Positions 16,133 through 24,702 of a DNA stretch of 30,948 nt are shown in pieces. Position 1 is the first letter of the stretch, and the number at the start of each line of letters is the position of its first letter. The notes under the pieces were generated by a model. That model saw only the letters and a program-made list of their open reading frames with translations. It had not been told where the DNA came from and searched no databases. Position numbers and translations under genes: made by a program. This stretch comes from Hyphomicrobiaceae bacterium (GTDB lineage Bacteria > Pseudomonadota > Alphaproteobacteria > Rhizobiales > Devosiaceae), in contig JACKJF010000001.1 in assembly GCA_020638095.1 (NCBI GenBank), forward strand, positions 1 through 30,948, given 5' to 3'.

Positions 16133-17656
16133 TCAGTCGTTCCAGCCGACGAGGAAAAAGCGCGGGTTCTCGTCGGGGAAGGGCGTGAATGCGAGATCGG
16201 CGTCGTAGGCATAGGTCGCAGGGTTGGTCCACATTGGCTGCCAGTAAAGCTCATCCACGATGCGGCTCACCGCGAAGTCATAGCTCTTCTTGCGGGCATC
16301 CTGATCCACGGTCTTGGTCGCTGCGATCAGCGCATCCGACAGCTCCTGATCCCGAGCCATGTCATCCGGCGTCAGGGTGAAGAAGTTGTTCAAGAGCGCC
16401 GAGACATCGTTGACGCCATAGGAACCCCAATCCGCCATCGACAGGTGCACGGTGTTCCCGGCGACCCGCTCTTGCAGCGCGGCCCATTGCAGCAGCTGCA
16501 CATCGGTATTGATGCCAACGGCCGCCAGATAGCCCGCGACAGCCTCGATCCAAGCGCGGTCGCGGATTGCATTGCCGACCAGCGACAGCGTGACCGAGCC
16601 GTCCCAACCGGCCTCGGCCAGTAGGGCCTTAGCCTTTTCAGGATCATAGCCGCGCTTGGTCAGATCGTCGCGGCAGCCGAACTGAGTGCGGAAACAGGGC
16701 GCATCGATAGCCGTAGAACCGGCGCCTACGATGCGCGACACGATGGTCTCGCGGTCGATGGCATAGGCGATAGCTTCGCGCACCCGCTTGTCGGTCAGCG
16801 GGTTGCCACCTTCCATCTCGCGCATGTTGTAGGACAGGAAGGTGATCCGCATCGTCTCGGCCGGATCGACCACCAGACCGTCGCGGTTAGCGAGCGGGGC
16901 CGCCTGATCCGAGGGCACATACCAGATCCAGTCGACACCGCCGCTCATCAGCTCGGCAAGCTGGGTCGAGGCTTCCGGAATGGTGCGGAACTCGATCTCG
17001 TCCAACTTCGGTAGTCCCTTGGGGCTGTCCGCAAAGTAGCCGTCGAACTTGGTAACCTTCATGGAGCTGCCAGGAACGAATTCGGCAAAGACATAGGGCC
17101 CAGTGCCGATCAGACCGCCATCGACATTGGCGGCCTGAGCCTCGCCGTAAAAGCCTTCGGGCAGAATGGCATGCAGAGTCGAGATATATTCTAGCGCGGG
17201 CGGGAATGGCGCCTTCAGATGCAGGGTGACGGTATAGTCATCTTGCGCCTCGGCGCGGTCGATCCAGTTGACATTGCTCTGTACGTTGATCTTGTTGTCG
17301 GGATTGGCGATGTAGTTGTAGGTATAGACCACATCGGCCGAAGTAAGCGGCTTGCCGTCGTGAAATTTCACATCCTGACGCAGCTTGAATTGCAGCGTGG
17401 TGTCGTCCTTCCACTCCCATTCGGTGGCCAGCAGCGGCTCATAGGTGCCATCGTTGGGATTACGGTAAACGAGCGTATCCCAAACAAGTTGGCCGTTCAG
17501 CAGCATCGCCTCGCGGTGGAAGTTGTAATAGGGGTCGGGCGCGGTGATCGCCTGCGTGCTGGCCCAACGCAGTTTATTCGCCTCCTGCTGCGCCAGGGCA
17601 GCAGTCGCAGACACTGACAGCAGCGCGACTGACAGAACTTTTCCGAGTAACTTCAT
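16133..17656 (-). CDS. periplasmic peptide-binding protein of ABC importer (SBP family 5)
   Basis: 507-aa extracytoplasmic solute receptor. A Sec signal peptide is clear: K2...K6, hydrophobic core VLSVALLSVSATAAL, cleavage after A22 (ALA-QQ). Family 5 motifs follow: WDTLVYRNPNDGTYEPLLATEWE, KFHDGKPLTSADVVYTYN, and GTGPYVFAEF. ATG at 17656 is preceded by AGGAGAGG at about seven bases; the frame stays open far upstream, but only over the iclR region. Ligand cannot be read from sequence; coupling to a cytoplasmic gamma-glutamyltransferase suggests glutathione or another gamma-glutamyl peptide. Confidence 0.92.
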   Translation of the reverse strand: MKLLGKVLSVALLSVSATAALAQQEANKLRWASTQAITAPDPYYNFHREAMLLNGQLVWDTLVYRNPNDGTYEPLLATEWEWKDDTTLQFKLRQDVKFHDGKPLTSADVVYTYNYIANPDNKINVQSNVNWIDRAEAQDDYTVTLHLKAPFPPALEYISTLHAILPEGFYGEAQAANVDGGLIGTGPYVFAEFVPGSSMKVTKFDGYFADSPKGLPKLDEIEFRTIPEASTQLAELMSGGVDWIWYVPSDQAAPLANRDGLVVDPAETMRITFLSYNMREMEGGNPLTDKRVREAIAYAIDRETIVSRIVGAGSTAIDAPCFRTQFGCRDDLTKRGYDPEKAKALLAEAGWDGSVTLSLVGNAIRDRAWIEAVAGYLAAVGINTDVQLLQWAALQERVAGNTVHLSMADWGSYGVNDVSALLNNFFTLTPDDMARDQELSDALIAATKTVDQDARKKSYDFAVSRIVDELYWQPMWTNPATYAYDADLAFTPFPDENPRFFLVGWND

Positions 17657-17696
17657 GGTATTCCTCTCCTGTGGTCGTCTTTCGGTGCGTGCTCGT

Positions 17697-18446
17697 TCAG
17701 CCGAGCAGCGTTTTGGCAAGCGCGGTGAACTCTTGTGCGATTTCGGTACAGCGTTCCGCTGGATAACGATGATTGATATTGCCAATGGACAGGCTACCCA
17801 GCAGGCGGCGGTCCGAGTCGAAGACCGGAATGCCGATGGCCACGACGTATTCGAACAGGTCCTCGTTGCCGATGACATAGCCCCGTTCTCGCCCCTCGGC
17901 GATGCGGTCACGAATCTGCGCGGGATCAATGACACTGCGTGCGGTCCGACGCTCAATCGGGCCAGATAGGTATTCGTCAACAAAGTCGTCGGGCGAAAAG
18001 CACAGAATGCTGAAGGGGCCGCCGCCTAGATGCAGCGGTGATCTTGTGCCAGTCCGAGTTCCGACAGTGGCAATTGGAGCCGTGCCCTCGACCCTCCGGA
18101 TGCACAGCGCGTCGCGCCCCTGTGGCACCATCATAAGCCCGATGTCCCCAGTGGATTTAACGATGGCTTCCAGCAGCCCGCTGGCGCGCACCAGCAGCGG
18201 ATGCCGAGCCAGCGCCAGATGCGCCATCTCGATCAGTCCACTGCCAAGACGGTAACGGCCGTTCTCTGGTATCCGCTCCAGCATTCGCTCTGCGACGAGC
18301 GTGGAAACGATCCGCAGGACAATGGTTTTGGCCAGACCGGAGACCGCGATGATCTCGGATAGGTTCGGCTCGGTCCGCGCATCGCTCACGATGCGCAACA
18401 CCGCAATGGCGCGTTCGATGGACTGGTTCTTCTCGCGCTCTGCCAT
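17697..18446 (-). CDS. IclR-family transcriptional regulator of peptide/GGT operon
   Basis: 249-aa regulator with an N-terminal winged helix (about 8-65: IERAIAVLRIV, NLSEIIAVSGLAKTIVLRIVSTL) and a C-terminal IclR ligand domain (GLMMVPQGRDALCIRRVEG, HLGGGPFSILCF, RERGYVIGNEDLFEYVVAIGIPV). I chose ATG at 18446 because GAGGGG lies just upstream and the palindromic operator at 18461-18479 would otherwise be inside the coding sequence. A second ATG at 18479 would add 11 residues and coincide with the edge of that palindrome. First gene of the operon, 40 bases before the binding-protein start, so it likely controls itself and the transport genes. The ligand is probably the imported compound or a product. 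Confidence 0.9.
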   Translation of the reverse strand: MAEREKNQSIERAIAVLRIVSDARTEPNLSEIIAVSGLAKTIVLRIVSTLVAERMLERIPENGRYRLGSGLIEMAHLALARHPLLVRASGLLEAIVKSTGDIGLMMVPQGRDALCIRRVEGTAPIATVGTRTGTRSPLHLGGGPFSILCFSPDDFVDEYLSGPIERRTARSVIDPAQIRDRIAEGRERGYVIGNEDLFEYVVAIGIPVFDSDRRLLGSLSIGNINHRYPAERCTEIAQEFTALAKTLLG

Positions 18447-18460
18447 AGGCCCCTCTGGTG

Positions 18461-18479
18461 ATGTCCGATAATCGGACAT
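18461..18479. promoter_or_regulatory. IclR-type operator O1
   Basis: ATGTCCGATAATCGGACAT is a perfect 19-base palindrome with a single central base. The core GTCCGATAATCGGAC is the shape expected for IclR-family sites. It lies between the promoter and the chosen iclR start. Confidence 0.75.
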
Positions 18480-18482
18480 GTA

Positions 18483-18497
18483 GTCCTAATACAGGAC
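18483..18497. promoter_or_regulatory. IclR-type operator O2
   Basis: GTCCTAATACAGGAC has GTCCT/AGGAC arms with the same 15-base width as the O1 core (GTCC...GGAC). The two cores start exactly 20 bases apart, about two helical turns, so one protein tetramer could sit on one face of the DNA. It directly follows the -10 box. Confidence 0.6.
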
Positions 18498-18498
18498 C

Positions 18499-18527
18499 AA
18501 TGTGCTTGGCAATAAATCATGAGTCAA
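18499..18527 (-). promoter_or_regulatory. candidate iclR operon promoter
   Basis: Read on the minus strand: TTGACT (plus 18522-18527) and CACATT (plus 18499-18504) with a 17-base spacer. The -35 box ends six bases from the left end of IS element A, so the insertion just missed the promoter. Confidence 0.5.
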
Positions 18528-18540
18528 TACCTGTGTCAAT

Positions 18541-18585
18541 GGCGGAGCAAAAACCAGCCACGGGGCGGCGTAAAAGCAGGCCACG
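18541..18585 (+). repeat. left-end transposase-binding repeats of IS A
   Basis: Two tandem 22-base units (18541-18562 and 18564-18585), 17 of 22 identical, each with GGCGG at the start and GCCACG at the end. They match the inverted units at the right end. Confidence 0.75.
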
Positions 18586-18592
18586 TTTATGC

Positions 18593-18645
18593 GCGCACTT
18601 GAGCCCGCCGGGAGGGCTTAGCCCGAGCGGCGGGCTCAAGTGCGC
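18593..18645. terminator. long hairpin downstream of istB
   Basis: Perfect 18-bp stem: 18593-18610 pairs with 18628-18645 (GCGCACTTGAGCCCGCCG and its complement), with a nested GGGC/GCCC stem in the loop at 18614-18624. It sits between the istB stop and the IS end. It could stop istAB transcription before it reaches the iclR promoter, or block readthrough into the IS. Confidence 0.65.
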
Positions 18646-18656
18646 GTCGCGGTCTT

Positions 18657-19421
18657 TTACGGGGTCTGGCCGGCGTTTCGGGCCCGACTTTGCGCGAGCC
18701 TGTAGCTGTTGCCATTCATCTCGAGGATGTTGACGTGGTGAGTCAGGCGGTCGAGCAGAGCGCCGGTCAGCCGCTCTGTTCCGAAGGTCTCGGTCCATTC
18801 GTCGAACGGCAGGTTGCTGGTGATGAGCGTGGCGCCGCGCTCGTAGCGTTGCGAGATCATCTCGAAGAGTAGCTCGGCGCCGGTCTTTGACAGAGGCACG
18901 AAGCCCAGTTCATCGATGATGAGCAGTTTGACCGAGGCCAGCTGCTTCTGGAGCCGCAGGAGGCGGCGCTCGTCGCGGGCTTCCATCAACTCGTTGACCA
19001 GTGCCGCGGCCGTAGTGAAGCTGACCGACATTCCTTTCTGACAGGCGGCTAATCCCAGCCCCAGAGCAACATGGGTTTTGCCCGTGCCACTCGGTCCGAG
19101 CGCAATGACGTTTTCGCGCCGCTCGATCCATTCGCAACGGGCAAGTTCCAGCACCTGCATCTTGTTGAGCTTCGGGATCGCCTTGAAGTCGAAGCTGTCC
19201 AGGCTCTTCTTGGCGGGGAACTTTGCAACCTTGATCCGGCGTTCGATCATCCGTCCCTCGCGGTCGATCAGTTCCAGTTCGACCAGTCGGGCGAGGAACT
19301 GGACGTGGTCCAGGCCCTCGGCTGCACATTGGCGCGCCAGCTTCTCGTGCTCCCGCAAGAAGGTCGGGAGCTTCAGCGTCTTCAGGTGATGAGCAAGCAG
19401 GATCTGCGGCGCACCGGTCAT
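18657..19421 (-). CDS. istB: IstB ATPase helper of IS21 element A
   Basis: 254-aa AAA+ ATPase that assists IstA in target selection for IS21-family transposition. Walker A is GPSGTGKT (109-116), Walker B LLIIDELGF. The N-terminal helix region (HLKTLKLPTFLREHEKLARQC) and the C-terminal [29 protein letters not shown] motif are standard for IstB. ATG at 19421 overlaps the istA stop (ATGA), the usual coupled arrangement. The gene appears complete. Confidence 0.95.
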   Translation of the reverse strand: MTGAPQILLAHHLKTLKLPTFLREHEKLARQCAAEGLDHVQFLARLVELELIDREGRMIERRIKVAKFPAKKSLDSFDFKAIPKLNKMQVLELARCEWIERRENVIALGPSGTGKTHVALGLGLAACQKGMSVSFTTAAALVNELMEARDERRLLRLQKQLASVKLLIIDELGFVPLSKTGAELLFEMISQRYERGATLITSNLPFDEWTETFGTERLTGALLDRLTHHVNILEMNGNSYRLAQSRARNAGQTP

Positions 19422-20905
19422 GCCGCGTCTCCCGACAGCAGAGACATGTAGCTGGCCGCCGAGGTGGTCCCCACGTTGGCCCGCGGCAGGTAGGGATAGA
19501 CATCGAGGTCCAGCTTCGGCGGCCGTTTCTCAACATGGCAGAGAGCGAGGTGCTTCACGGCATCGAAGCCGACCGCGCCCAATTGCAGGGCCTTCTTCAC
19601 GGCCGCGTGGAGATCATCGATGTCGAAGGTTTCCAGCAGGCGCAAAACCTGCACATATTCCCGGCGTCCCGCCTTGATCATCCGCGCCTCCATCAGGCGG
19701 CGCAGGGTTGCGAACTCAGGCGGCAGGTTCCATTCGGCAAGAGGCGCGGCCTGATCCAAAGCATTGATCTTCCTCTCGATGAGCGGGAGGTAATGCACCG
19801 GATCGAACACCATGTCCTCGCGGTCATAGCAGCGGGGATGGCGTGCGATGAACTCGCCACCGCAGCCGATCACAACCTCGTCGACATAGCCCCTGATCCA
19901 GACATCGCGGTGGCCGTAGGCGACCGGCACCGAGTAATCGTTGGTCTTGTAGCGTACCAGCGCTTGGGAACTGACTCGCCCGGTGGCTTGGTCGCAGGCA
20001 TCAAACGGCGCGGGTGGCAGATCAGACATCACGACCAGATCTCGCACGAGGCGTTCCCCGATGGTCTCGGACTGGCCGCGCAGAACATCCGCCTGACGTT
20101 TGCGACACTGCTCCTCCAGATAGGCGTTGAACGAAGCCCAACTCACAAACCGCGGGACCGGGACCATGAAGTTGCGGCGGGAATAGCCAACCAATCCTTC
20201 CGCGTTGCCCTTGTCGTTCCCCTTGCCGGGGCGGCCATAGCGGTCTCGGAACAGGTAGTGGGACAGGAACCCGCTGAAGAGCGTGGCCCGCTGACGTGTG
20301 CCGTCCGCCAGGATCTTCGCAACAAGACAGCGATCGTTGTCGTAGAGGACCGATACCGGCACCCTGCCGAAGAAGGCGAAGGCGTGGACGTGGCCGTCTA
20401 CCCAGGCTTCCGCTGTCGCCGCGGGATAGGCGCGCACGAAGCAGGCATCACTGTGCGGCAAGCCCATAACGAAGAAGTGCGCCTTCTGCTCGACGCCGCC
20501 GATGACGACCACAGCCTCGCCGAAGTCGGCCTGGGCATGTCCTGGCGGATGGGCCAGCGGCACGAACATCTCTCGGCCGCGCCGCTCGCGCTCCCGCATG
20601 TAGTCCTTGATGATCGTATAACCGCCGGTGAAGCCATGCTCATCGCGAAGCCGCTCGAATACCCGCTTCGCCGTGTGCCGTTGCTTTCGATGGACCTCGC
20701 GATCCCCCTCCAGCCAGCCATCGATGATCTCGGTGAACCCATCCAGCTTCGGCCGCTTCACCGGCGCCGTCCGCCGGTATCCAGGCGGAACCGAGAACGC
20801 CAACATCTTCCGAACGCTGTCGCGGGAAACCCCAAACTGACGCGCAGCCTTGCGCTGGCTCATGCCTTCTGAACAAGCCAGGCGAACCTTCCGATACAAA
20901 TCCAC
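19418..20905 (-). CDS. istA: IstA transposase of IS21 element A
   Basis: 495-aa DDE transposase. A helix-turn-helix (SQRKAARQFGVSRDSVRKML, 16-35) comes first. Catalytic triad: D127 in QADFGEA, D189 in VLYDND, E236 in KGNAEGLVG. A beta-barrel region and a C-terminal helical part for IstB contact follow. The start is GTG at 20905, nine bases after GGGAGG. No frameshift is seen, so element A may still be mobile. Confidence 0.95.
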   Translation of the reverse strand: MDLYRKVRLACSEGMSQRKAARQFGVSRDSVRKMLAFSVPPGYRRTAPVKRPKLDGFTEIIDGWLEGDREVHRKQRHTAKRVFERLRDEHGFTGGYTIIKDYMRERERRGREMFVPLAHPPGHAQADFGEAVVVIGGVEQKAHFFVMGLPHSDACFVRAYPAATAEAWVDGHVHAFAFFGRVPVSVLYDNDRCLVAKILADGTRQRATLFSGFLSHYLFRDRYGRPGKGNDKGNAEGLVGYSRRNFMVPVPRFVSWASFNAYLEEQCRKRQADVLRGQSETIGERLVRDLVVMSDLPPAPFDACDQATGRVSSQALVRYKTNDYSVPVAYGHRDVWIRGYVDEVVIGCGGEFIARHPRCYDREDMVFDPVHYLPLIERKINALDQAAPLAEWNLPPEFATLRRLMEARMIKAGRREYVQVLRLLETFDIDDLHAAVKKALQLGAVGFDAVKHLALCHVEKRPPKLDLDVYPYLPRANVGTTSAASYMSLLSGDAA

Positions 20906-20947
20906 GGTGAAAATCCTCCCGCCCTCCCTGTCGCCAGAAAGGGTAAA

Positions 20948-21016
20948 GGTGGACGACTTTTAAGCCGCCCGCAGCGGGCTCATCCCGCCGCTACCGTGGT
21001 CGACTTTCTCACCGCC
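20948..21016 (-). repeat. right-end transposase-binding repeats of IS A
   Basis: Two 22-base units in inverted orientation to the left end (20948-20969, 20995-21016), separated by 25 bases that include GCCCGCAGCGGGC, a perfect 13-base palindrome (20966-20978). Confidence 0.7.
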
Positions 21017-21023
21017 GTTCTCA

Positions 21024-21522
21024 AGGGCCGTCAGGTTCAGCAAAACCGCCAAAATTGTCGCGTTCACCACGTGCCGTCTCCCCCATGTCATGCCGAGGAC
21101 CGCGTGAGCGCCGGGTTTGGAGTTGCTGTCATATCGTGCACACTGGAAGATGACCGGCAGCAATTGGGCCACGTGCGTCGTTCAAGTGCTGAGCATCCCC
21201 TCCTCTGGTTCCTCCCCGGCGCTGAACGTATGCGGGGGGGCGCAGCGCGGCGGTTCGCTAGCGTGAGGCATTTTCACCGGGGAATCCACTTGGAAGCCAC
21301 CCGCCGGGCGATCTTCGGAAAACCGACTCATTATCAAAGGCTTGCGGAATCACGATCTGGACGTGCTGGATTCTTTTGCGGAATCCAGGGAATCCACTTC
21401 GGGGAAGCCAGGTGGCCGGAAGCCTCCACCGGAAGCCACCTGCGGGGACGCTGTTGAATCCGCGTCATTTTTCCGATTGACAGACCTGCCCCCGTTGACC
21501 TACCCCTTGATCATCGAAGAAT
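21024..21522. other. non-coding stretch between IS A and methylase gene
   Basis: About 500 bases without a supported gene. It may hold remnants of a phage gene: a 60-codon plus frame ends at 21524 immediately before a terminator hairpin, but it has no ribosome site and no known motif. Its most striking content is the short-repeat array at 21281-21439. Confidence 0.45.
21281..21439 (+). repeat. array of GGAA(T/G)CC short repeats
   Basis: Seven copies of GGAATCC or GGAAGCC, all in the same orientation, start at 21281, 21292, 21380, 21389, 21403, 21418 and 21431. Most are followed by A. The position just ahead of the phage methylase gene is where a terminase-binding or packaging region could lie; that role is speculation. 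Confidence 0.45.
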
Positions 21523-21552
21523 AGCGCCCGGAGGAACCCCCTCGCGGGCGCT
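21523..21552 (+). terminator. rho-independent terminator before methylase gene
   Basis: AGCGCCCG (21523-21530) pairs with CGGGCGCT (21545-21552), followed by TTCGTTTTC. It closes whatever was transcribed from the left and precedes the methylase ATG by 35 bases. Confidence 0.7.
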
Positions 21553-21587
21553 TTCGTTTTCAGCCCCCACATCCCGAGCCCCGCCCC

Positions 21588-22200
21588 ATGGACCTCGTCT
21601 TCGCGCCGAGCCAGATCGAAACTTGGCCGATTGCCCGGCTGCGCCCCTATGCCCGCAATGCCAAGATGCACGGGCAGGACCAGGTGGCGAAGATCGCCGC
21701 CAGCATGGCCAGGTTCGGGTGGACCATGCCCTGCATGGTCGCCGACGACGGCGAACTGATCGCGGGCCATGGCCGGGTGCTGGCAGCCACCATGCTGGGG
21801 CTGACCGAGGTGCCGGTGATCCGGCTCAGCCATCTCGACGAGGCCGAACGCCGGGCATACCGGATCGCCGACAACAAGCTGACGGAACTGGGCGAGTGGA
21901 ACGAGGCCATACTGCGCGACGAGATCGCGGTGCTTCTGGCAGATGATTTCGACGCGACGCTGCTTGGCTTCAGCGACGATGATCTCGACGCGCTGCTGCG
22001 AGATCCCGAGGCGCTGGGCGTCGAGGGCCCTGTCGAGGGCGAGGACGATGTTCCGGACCTGCCGGTCGCGCCGGTGTCGGTTCCGGGCGATCTGTGGCAG
22101 CTGGGTGCGCATCGGCTGATCTGCGGCGACAGCACCGCGGCCGATGTTGTCGGGCAGCTGCTGGGCGATATCCGCCCGCTCCTGATGGTGACCGACCCGC
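21588..22200 (+). pseudogene. truncated ParB-domain DNA methylase, cut by IS element B
   Basis: N-terminal 204 residues of a phage ParB-like/N6-adenine or N4-cytosine DNA methylase fusion. The ParB/sulfiredoxin-like domain is clear: IARLRPYARNAKMHG, then GELIAGHGRVLAATMLGL and RAYRIADNKLTELG. After a linker the methylase begins with GDLWQLGAHRLICGDST and MVTDP, and the sequence stops one base into the next codon of the catalytic DPPY motif at 22200, where the IS begins. The frame continues a few codons into the IS to 22223. Catalytic DPPY and everything after it are missing, so methylation activity must be absent. No good ribosome site precedes ATG 21588. Confidence 0.88.
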
Positions 22201-22228
22201 TGTTGATTTCCACCCAGAACTGAGCCGG
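22201..22228 (+). repeat. left terminal inverted repeat of IS B
   Basis: 28 bases identical to the reverse complement of 24675-24702; the first mismatch comes at the 29th base. Confidence 0.95.
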
Positions 22229-22272
22229 CATTTCCATCGAGAAGTGAGCCACCTCTGACTATGGATTTCCGG

Positions 22273-23067
22273 TCATTCAGTGGTCAAGGCGTGATTGTTC
22301 TCCTTCTTTTGGCGCGTTGCGGCGGCTGAACTGGCTTTGAAGCGGAAGCTGTCGTTTCCGGTCTCCAGGATGTGGCAGCGGTGGGTGAGGCGGTCGAGGA
22401 GCGCGGTGGTCATCTTGGCATCGCCGAAGACCGTGGCCCATTCGCTGAAGCTGAGGTTCGTGGTGATGACGACGCTGGTGCGTTCGTAAAGCTTGCTCAG
22501 CAGATGGAAGAGCAGCGCCCCGCCCGAGGCGCTGAACGGTAGATAGCCCAGTTCATCCAGGATCACGAGATCAAGGCGGGTCAGGCTTTCGGCAAGTTGC
22601 CCGGCTTTTCCCTTGGCTTTTTCCTGTTCGAGGGCATTGACCAGTTCGATGGTGGAGAAGAAGCGGACCTTGCGGCGGTGATGCTCGATGGCCTGGATGC
22701 CAAGGGCGGTCGCCACATGGGTCTTGCCGGTGCCCGGTCCGCCGATCAGGACCACGTTCTGTGCTCCGTCCATGAACTCGCAACGATGCAGTTGTCGCAC
22801 CGTGGCTTCGTTGATCTCGCTGGTCGAGAAGTCGAAGCCCGAGAGGTCCTTGTAGGCCGGGAAGCGCGCCGCTTTCATATGGTAGGCGATGGAGCGGACC
22901 TCGCGCTCGGCCATCTCGGCTTTCAGCAGTTGGGACAGGATCGGCACGGCCGCTTCGAAAGCCGGCGCAGCCTGTTCGATCAGGTCCGTCACGGCTTGTG
23001 CCATGCCATGCATCTTCAGGCTGCGGAGCATGATGACGATGGCGCCACTGGCAGGATCATGACGCAT
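22273..23067 (-). CDS. istB: IstB ATPase helper of IS21 element B
   Basis: 264-aa AAA+ ATPase. Walker A GGPGTGKT (109-116), Walker [13 protein letters not shown], and [27 protein letters not shown] near the C-terminus identify it. ATG at 23067 follows AGGAGG at six bases and overlaps the end of istA by 11 bases; a longer upstream frame only runs back over istA. It is clearly different in sequence from IstB of element A, so the two elements are separate members of the family. Confidence 0.95.
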   Translation of the reverse strand: MRHDPASGAIVIMLRSLKMHGMAQAVTDLIEQAAPAFEAAVPILSQLLKAEMAEREVRSIAYHMKAARFPAYKDLSGFDFSTSEINEATVRQLHRCEFMDGAQNVVLIGGPGTGKTHVATALGIQAIEHHRRKVRFFSTIELVNALEQEKAKGKAGQLAESLTRLDLVILDELGYLPFSASGGALLFHLLSKLYERTSVVITTNLSFSEWATVFGDAKMTTALLDRLTHRCHILETGNDSFRFKASSAAATRQKKENNHALTTE

Positions 23068-24589
23068 GACGGCCTCCTGCAACGGGGGTGCGCAGGCCGT
23101 CATAGCGCTCGACATTGGCCTTGGGCTCGCGATGGAGAACCAGAGCCTGCGGGGTATCGAGCGGCGGCCCGCCAATGAGCTTGCCGTCGACCAGCCGGTG
23201 CAACAGGTTCAGCACATGGGTCTTGGTTGCCACGCCCTCGGCCAGGGCCAACTCCACCGCGGTCAGCACGGCCTGTTCGTCGTGCTGAAGAACCAGGGCG
23301 AGAATGTCGACCATCTCGCGGTCTCCGCCGGGTTTGCGGAGCATCTGCTCCTGCAGTTGCCGGAAGGCAGGCGGGAACTCGGCAAAGGGCGCGCCATTGC
23401 GCAAGGCACCGGGCTTGCGCTGAAGAACAGCAAGATAATGCCGCCAGTCGTAGATCGTCCGCGGCGGCACCTGGTGATTGCGCTGGAACACGCGACCATG
23501 CTCGCACAGGATGTTGCCCTCGGCCGCGACAACCAGCCGGTCCGGGTAGATCCGCAGGCTGACGGGGCGATTGGCAAAGGACGACGGCACGCTGTAGCGA
23601 TTGCGCTCGAAGCTGATCAGGCAGGTGGGCGAGACGCGCTTGCTCAGCTCGATGAAGCCGTCAAAGGCGGGCGGCAACGGCATCAGTGCGGCCCGCTCCG
23701 CAGCCCAGACGTCATGGATCGTGCCGGGCAGCGTGCCGTGCGGGGTCTCCTGCCACACCTCCAGGCAACGCTGCTGCAGCCAGGCATTCATCATGTCAAG
23801 ATCGGGAAAGCCCGGCATCTTCTGCAGGATCTGGCGGCGGGAGTCCTGAACGTTCTTCTCGACCTGTCCCTTCTCCCAGCCTGCGGCAGGATTGCAGAAC
23901 TCCGGTTCGAAGACATAGTGGTTCGTCATGGCCAGAAAGCGGAGGTTGACCTGCCGCTCCTTGCCTCGGCCGACCCGGTCCACCGCCGTGCGCATGTTAT
24001 CGTATATGCCGCGCTCGGGCACGCCGCCGAACACACGGAAGCCATGCCAGTGGGCATCGAACAGCATCTCGTGGGTCTGGAGCGGGTAGGCGCGCAACAG
24101 GAAGGCCCGGCTGTGGGACAGCTTGATGTGGGCCATCTGAAGCTTGGTGCGATCGTCGGCCAGATGCCCGTAGTCTTCGCTCCAGTCGAACTGGAACGCT
24201 TCGCCCGGTCGAAAGGACAGCGGAACAAAGGTGCCGCGTCCCGTGGTCTGCTGTTCGCGCTGGCGATCTGTCCGCCATTGCCGCGCAAACGCTGCAACCC
24301 GGCCGTAGGAGCCGGTGAAGCCAAGCTTGACGAGATCGGCATGCATCTGCTTCAGCGTCCGCCGCTGCTTGCGCGACTTGCCGGCTTCTGTCTTCAGCCA
24401 GCCGGCCAGCTTCTCGGCGAAAGGATCAAGCTTGCTCGGCCGGTCCGGCGTGGCGAACTTCGGCTCGATCGTGCCCCCCGCCAGGTGCTTGGTAATCGTG
24501 TTGCGCGACAGGCCGGTGCGCCGCGCGATCTCGCGGACCGACAGCTTCTGCCGAAAGTGCATGCGTCGGATGATGTTCAAAAGTCCCAT
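23057..24589 (-). CDS. istA: IstA transposase of IS21 element B
   Basis: 510-aa DDE transposase. HTH segment [21 protein letters not shown] (about 16-36), catalytic D135 (QFDWSEDYG), D197 (IYDNMRTAV) and E244 (KGQVEKNV). I start at ATG 24589 with GGGAG nine bases upstream; a GTG at 24598 would place that site against the start codon. No frameshift or stop is seen, so the element looks complete. Confidence 0.95.
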   Translation of the reverse strand: MGLLNIIRRMHFRQKLSVREIARRTGLSRNTITKHLAGGTIEPKFATPDRPSKLDPFAEKLAGWLKTEAGKSRKQRRTLKQMHADLVKLGFTGSYGRVAAFARQWRTDRQREQQTTGRGTFVPLSFRPGEAFQFDWSEDYGHLADDRTKLQMAHIKLSHSRAFLLRAYPLQTHEMLFDAHWHGFRVFGGVPERGIYDNMRTAVDRVGRGKERQVNLRFLAMTNHYVFEPEFCNPAAGWEKGQVEKNVQDSRRQILQKMPGFPDLDMMNAWLQQRCLEVWQETPHGTLPGTIHDVWAAERAALMPLPPAFDGFIELSKRVSPTCLISFERNRYSVPSSFANRPVSLRIYPDRLVVAAEGNILCEHGRVFQRNHQVPPRTIYDWRHYLAVLQRKPGALRNGAPFAEFPPAFRQLQEQMLRKPGGDREMVDILALVLQHDEQAVLTAVELALAEGVATKTHVLNLLHRLVDGKLIGGPPLDTPQALVLHREPKANVERYDGLRTPVAGGRHAS

Positions 24590-24674
24590 GTGGATCACTC
24601 CCGTTACCCCCGCCGCTCACCGCTTTGGGGAAAGGTTCACATGGCTCACTTCTCAGTGGAAATTACGCGCCGAT

Positions 24675-24702
24675 CCGGCTCAGTTCTGGGTGGAAATCAA
24701 CA
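24675..24702 (-). repeat. right terminal inverted repeat of IS B
   Basis: Perfect 28-base inverted copy of 22201-22228. The endolysin fragment starts at the next base. Confidence 0.95.

Larger units (their letters stand above)
18534..21023 (-). mobile_element. IS21-family element A
   Basis: About 2.49 kb, with istA and istB on the minus strand. The ends are TGTCAAT at 18534 and, on the opposite strand, TGAGAAC at 21023; each sits seven bases outside a repeat unit. Two related 22-base units lie at each end (18541-18562, 18564-18585; 20948-20969, 20995-21016), sharing GGCGG, an A run and CCAC. No clear target duplication flanks it. Exact ends are by symmetry, not by comparison. Confidence 0.85.
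22201..24702 (-). mobile_element. IS21-family element B
   Basis: 2,502 bp with perfect 28-base terminal inverted repeats (22201-22228 and 24675-24702), beginning TGTTGATTTCCACCC. Each end has a second, related inner unit ending GTGAGCC (left near 22229-22250, right near 24643-24663). It carries intact istA and istB on the minus strand. No 4-8 base target duplication is visible: the left flank ends in accgacccgc and the right flank begins tcctgggg. Confidence 0.95.

Noticed and set aside
64..21380. Shared GGATTCTTTTGCG at 64 and near 21369
   Set aside because: A 13-base match is expected by chance several times in a window of this size.
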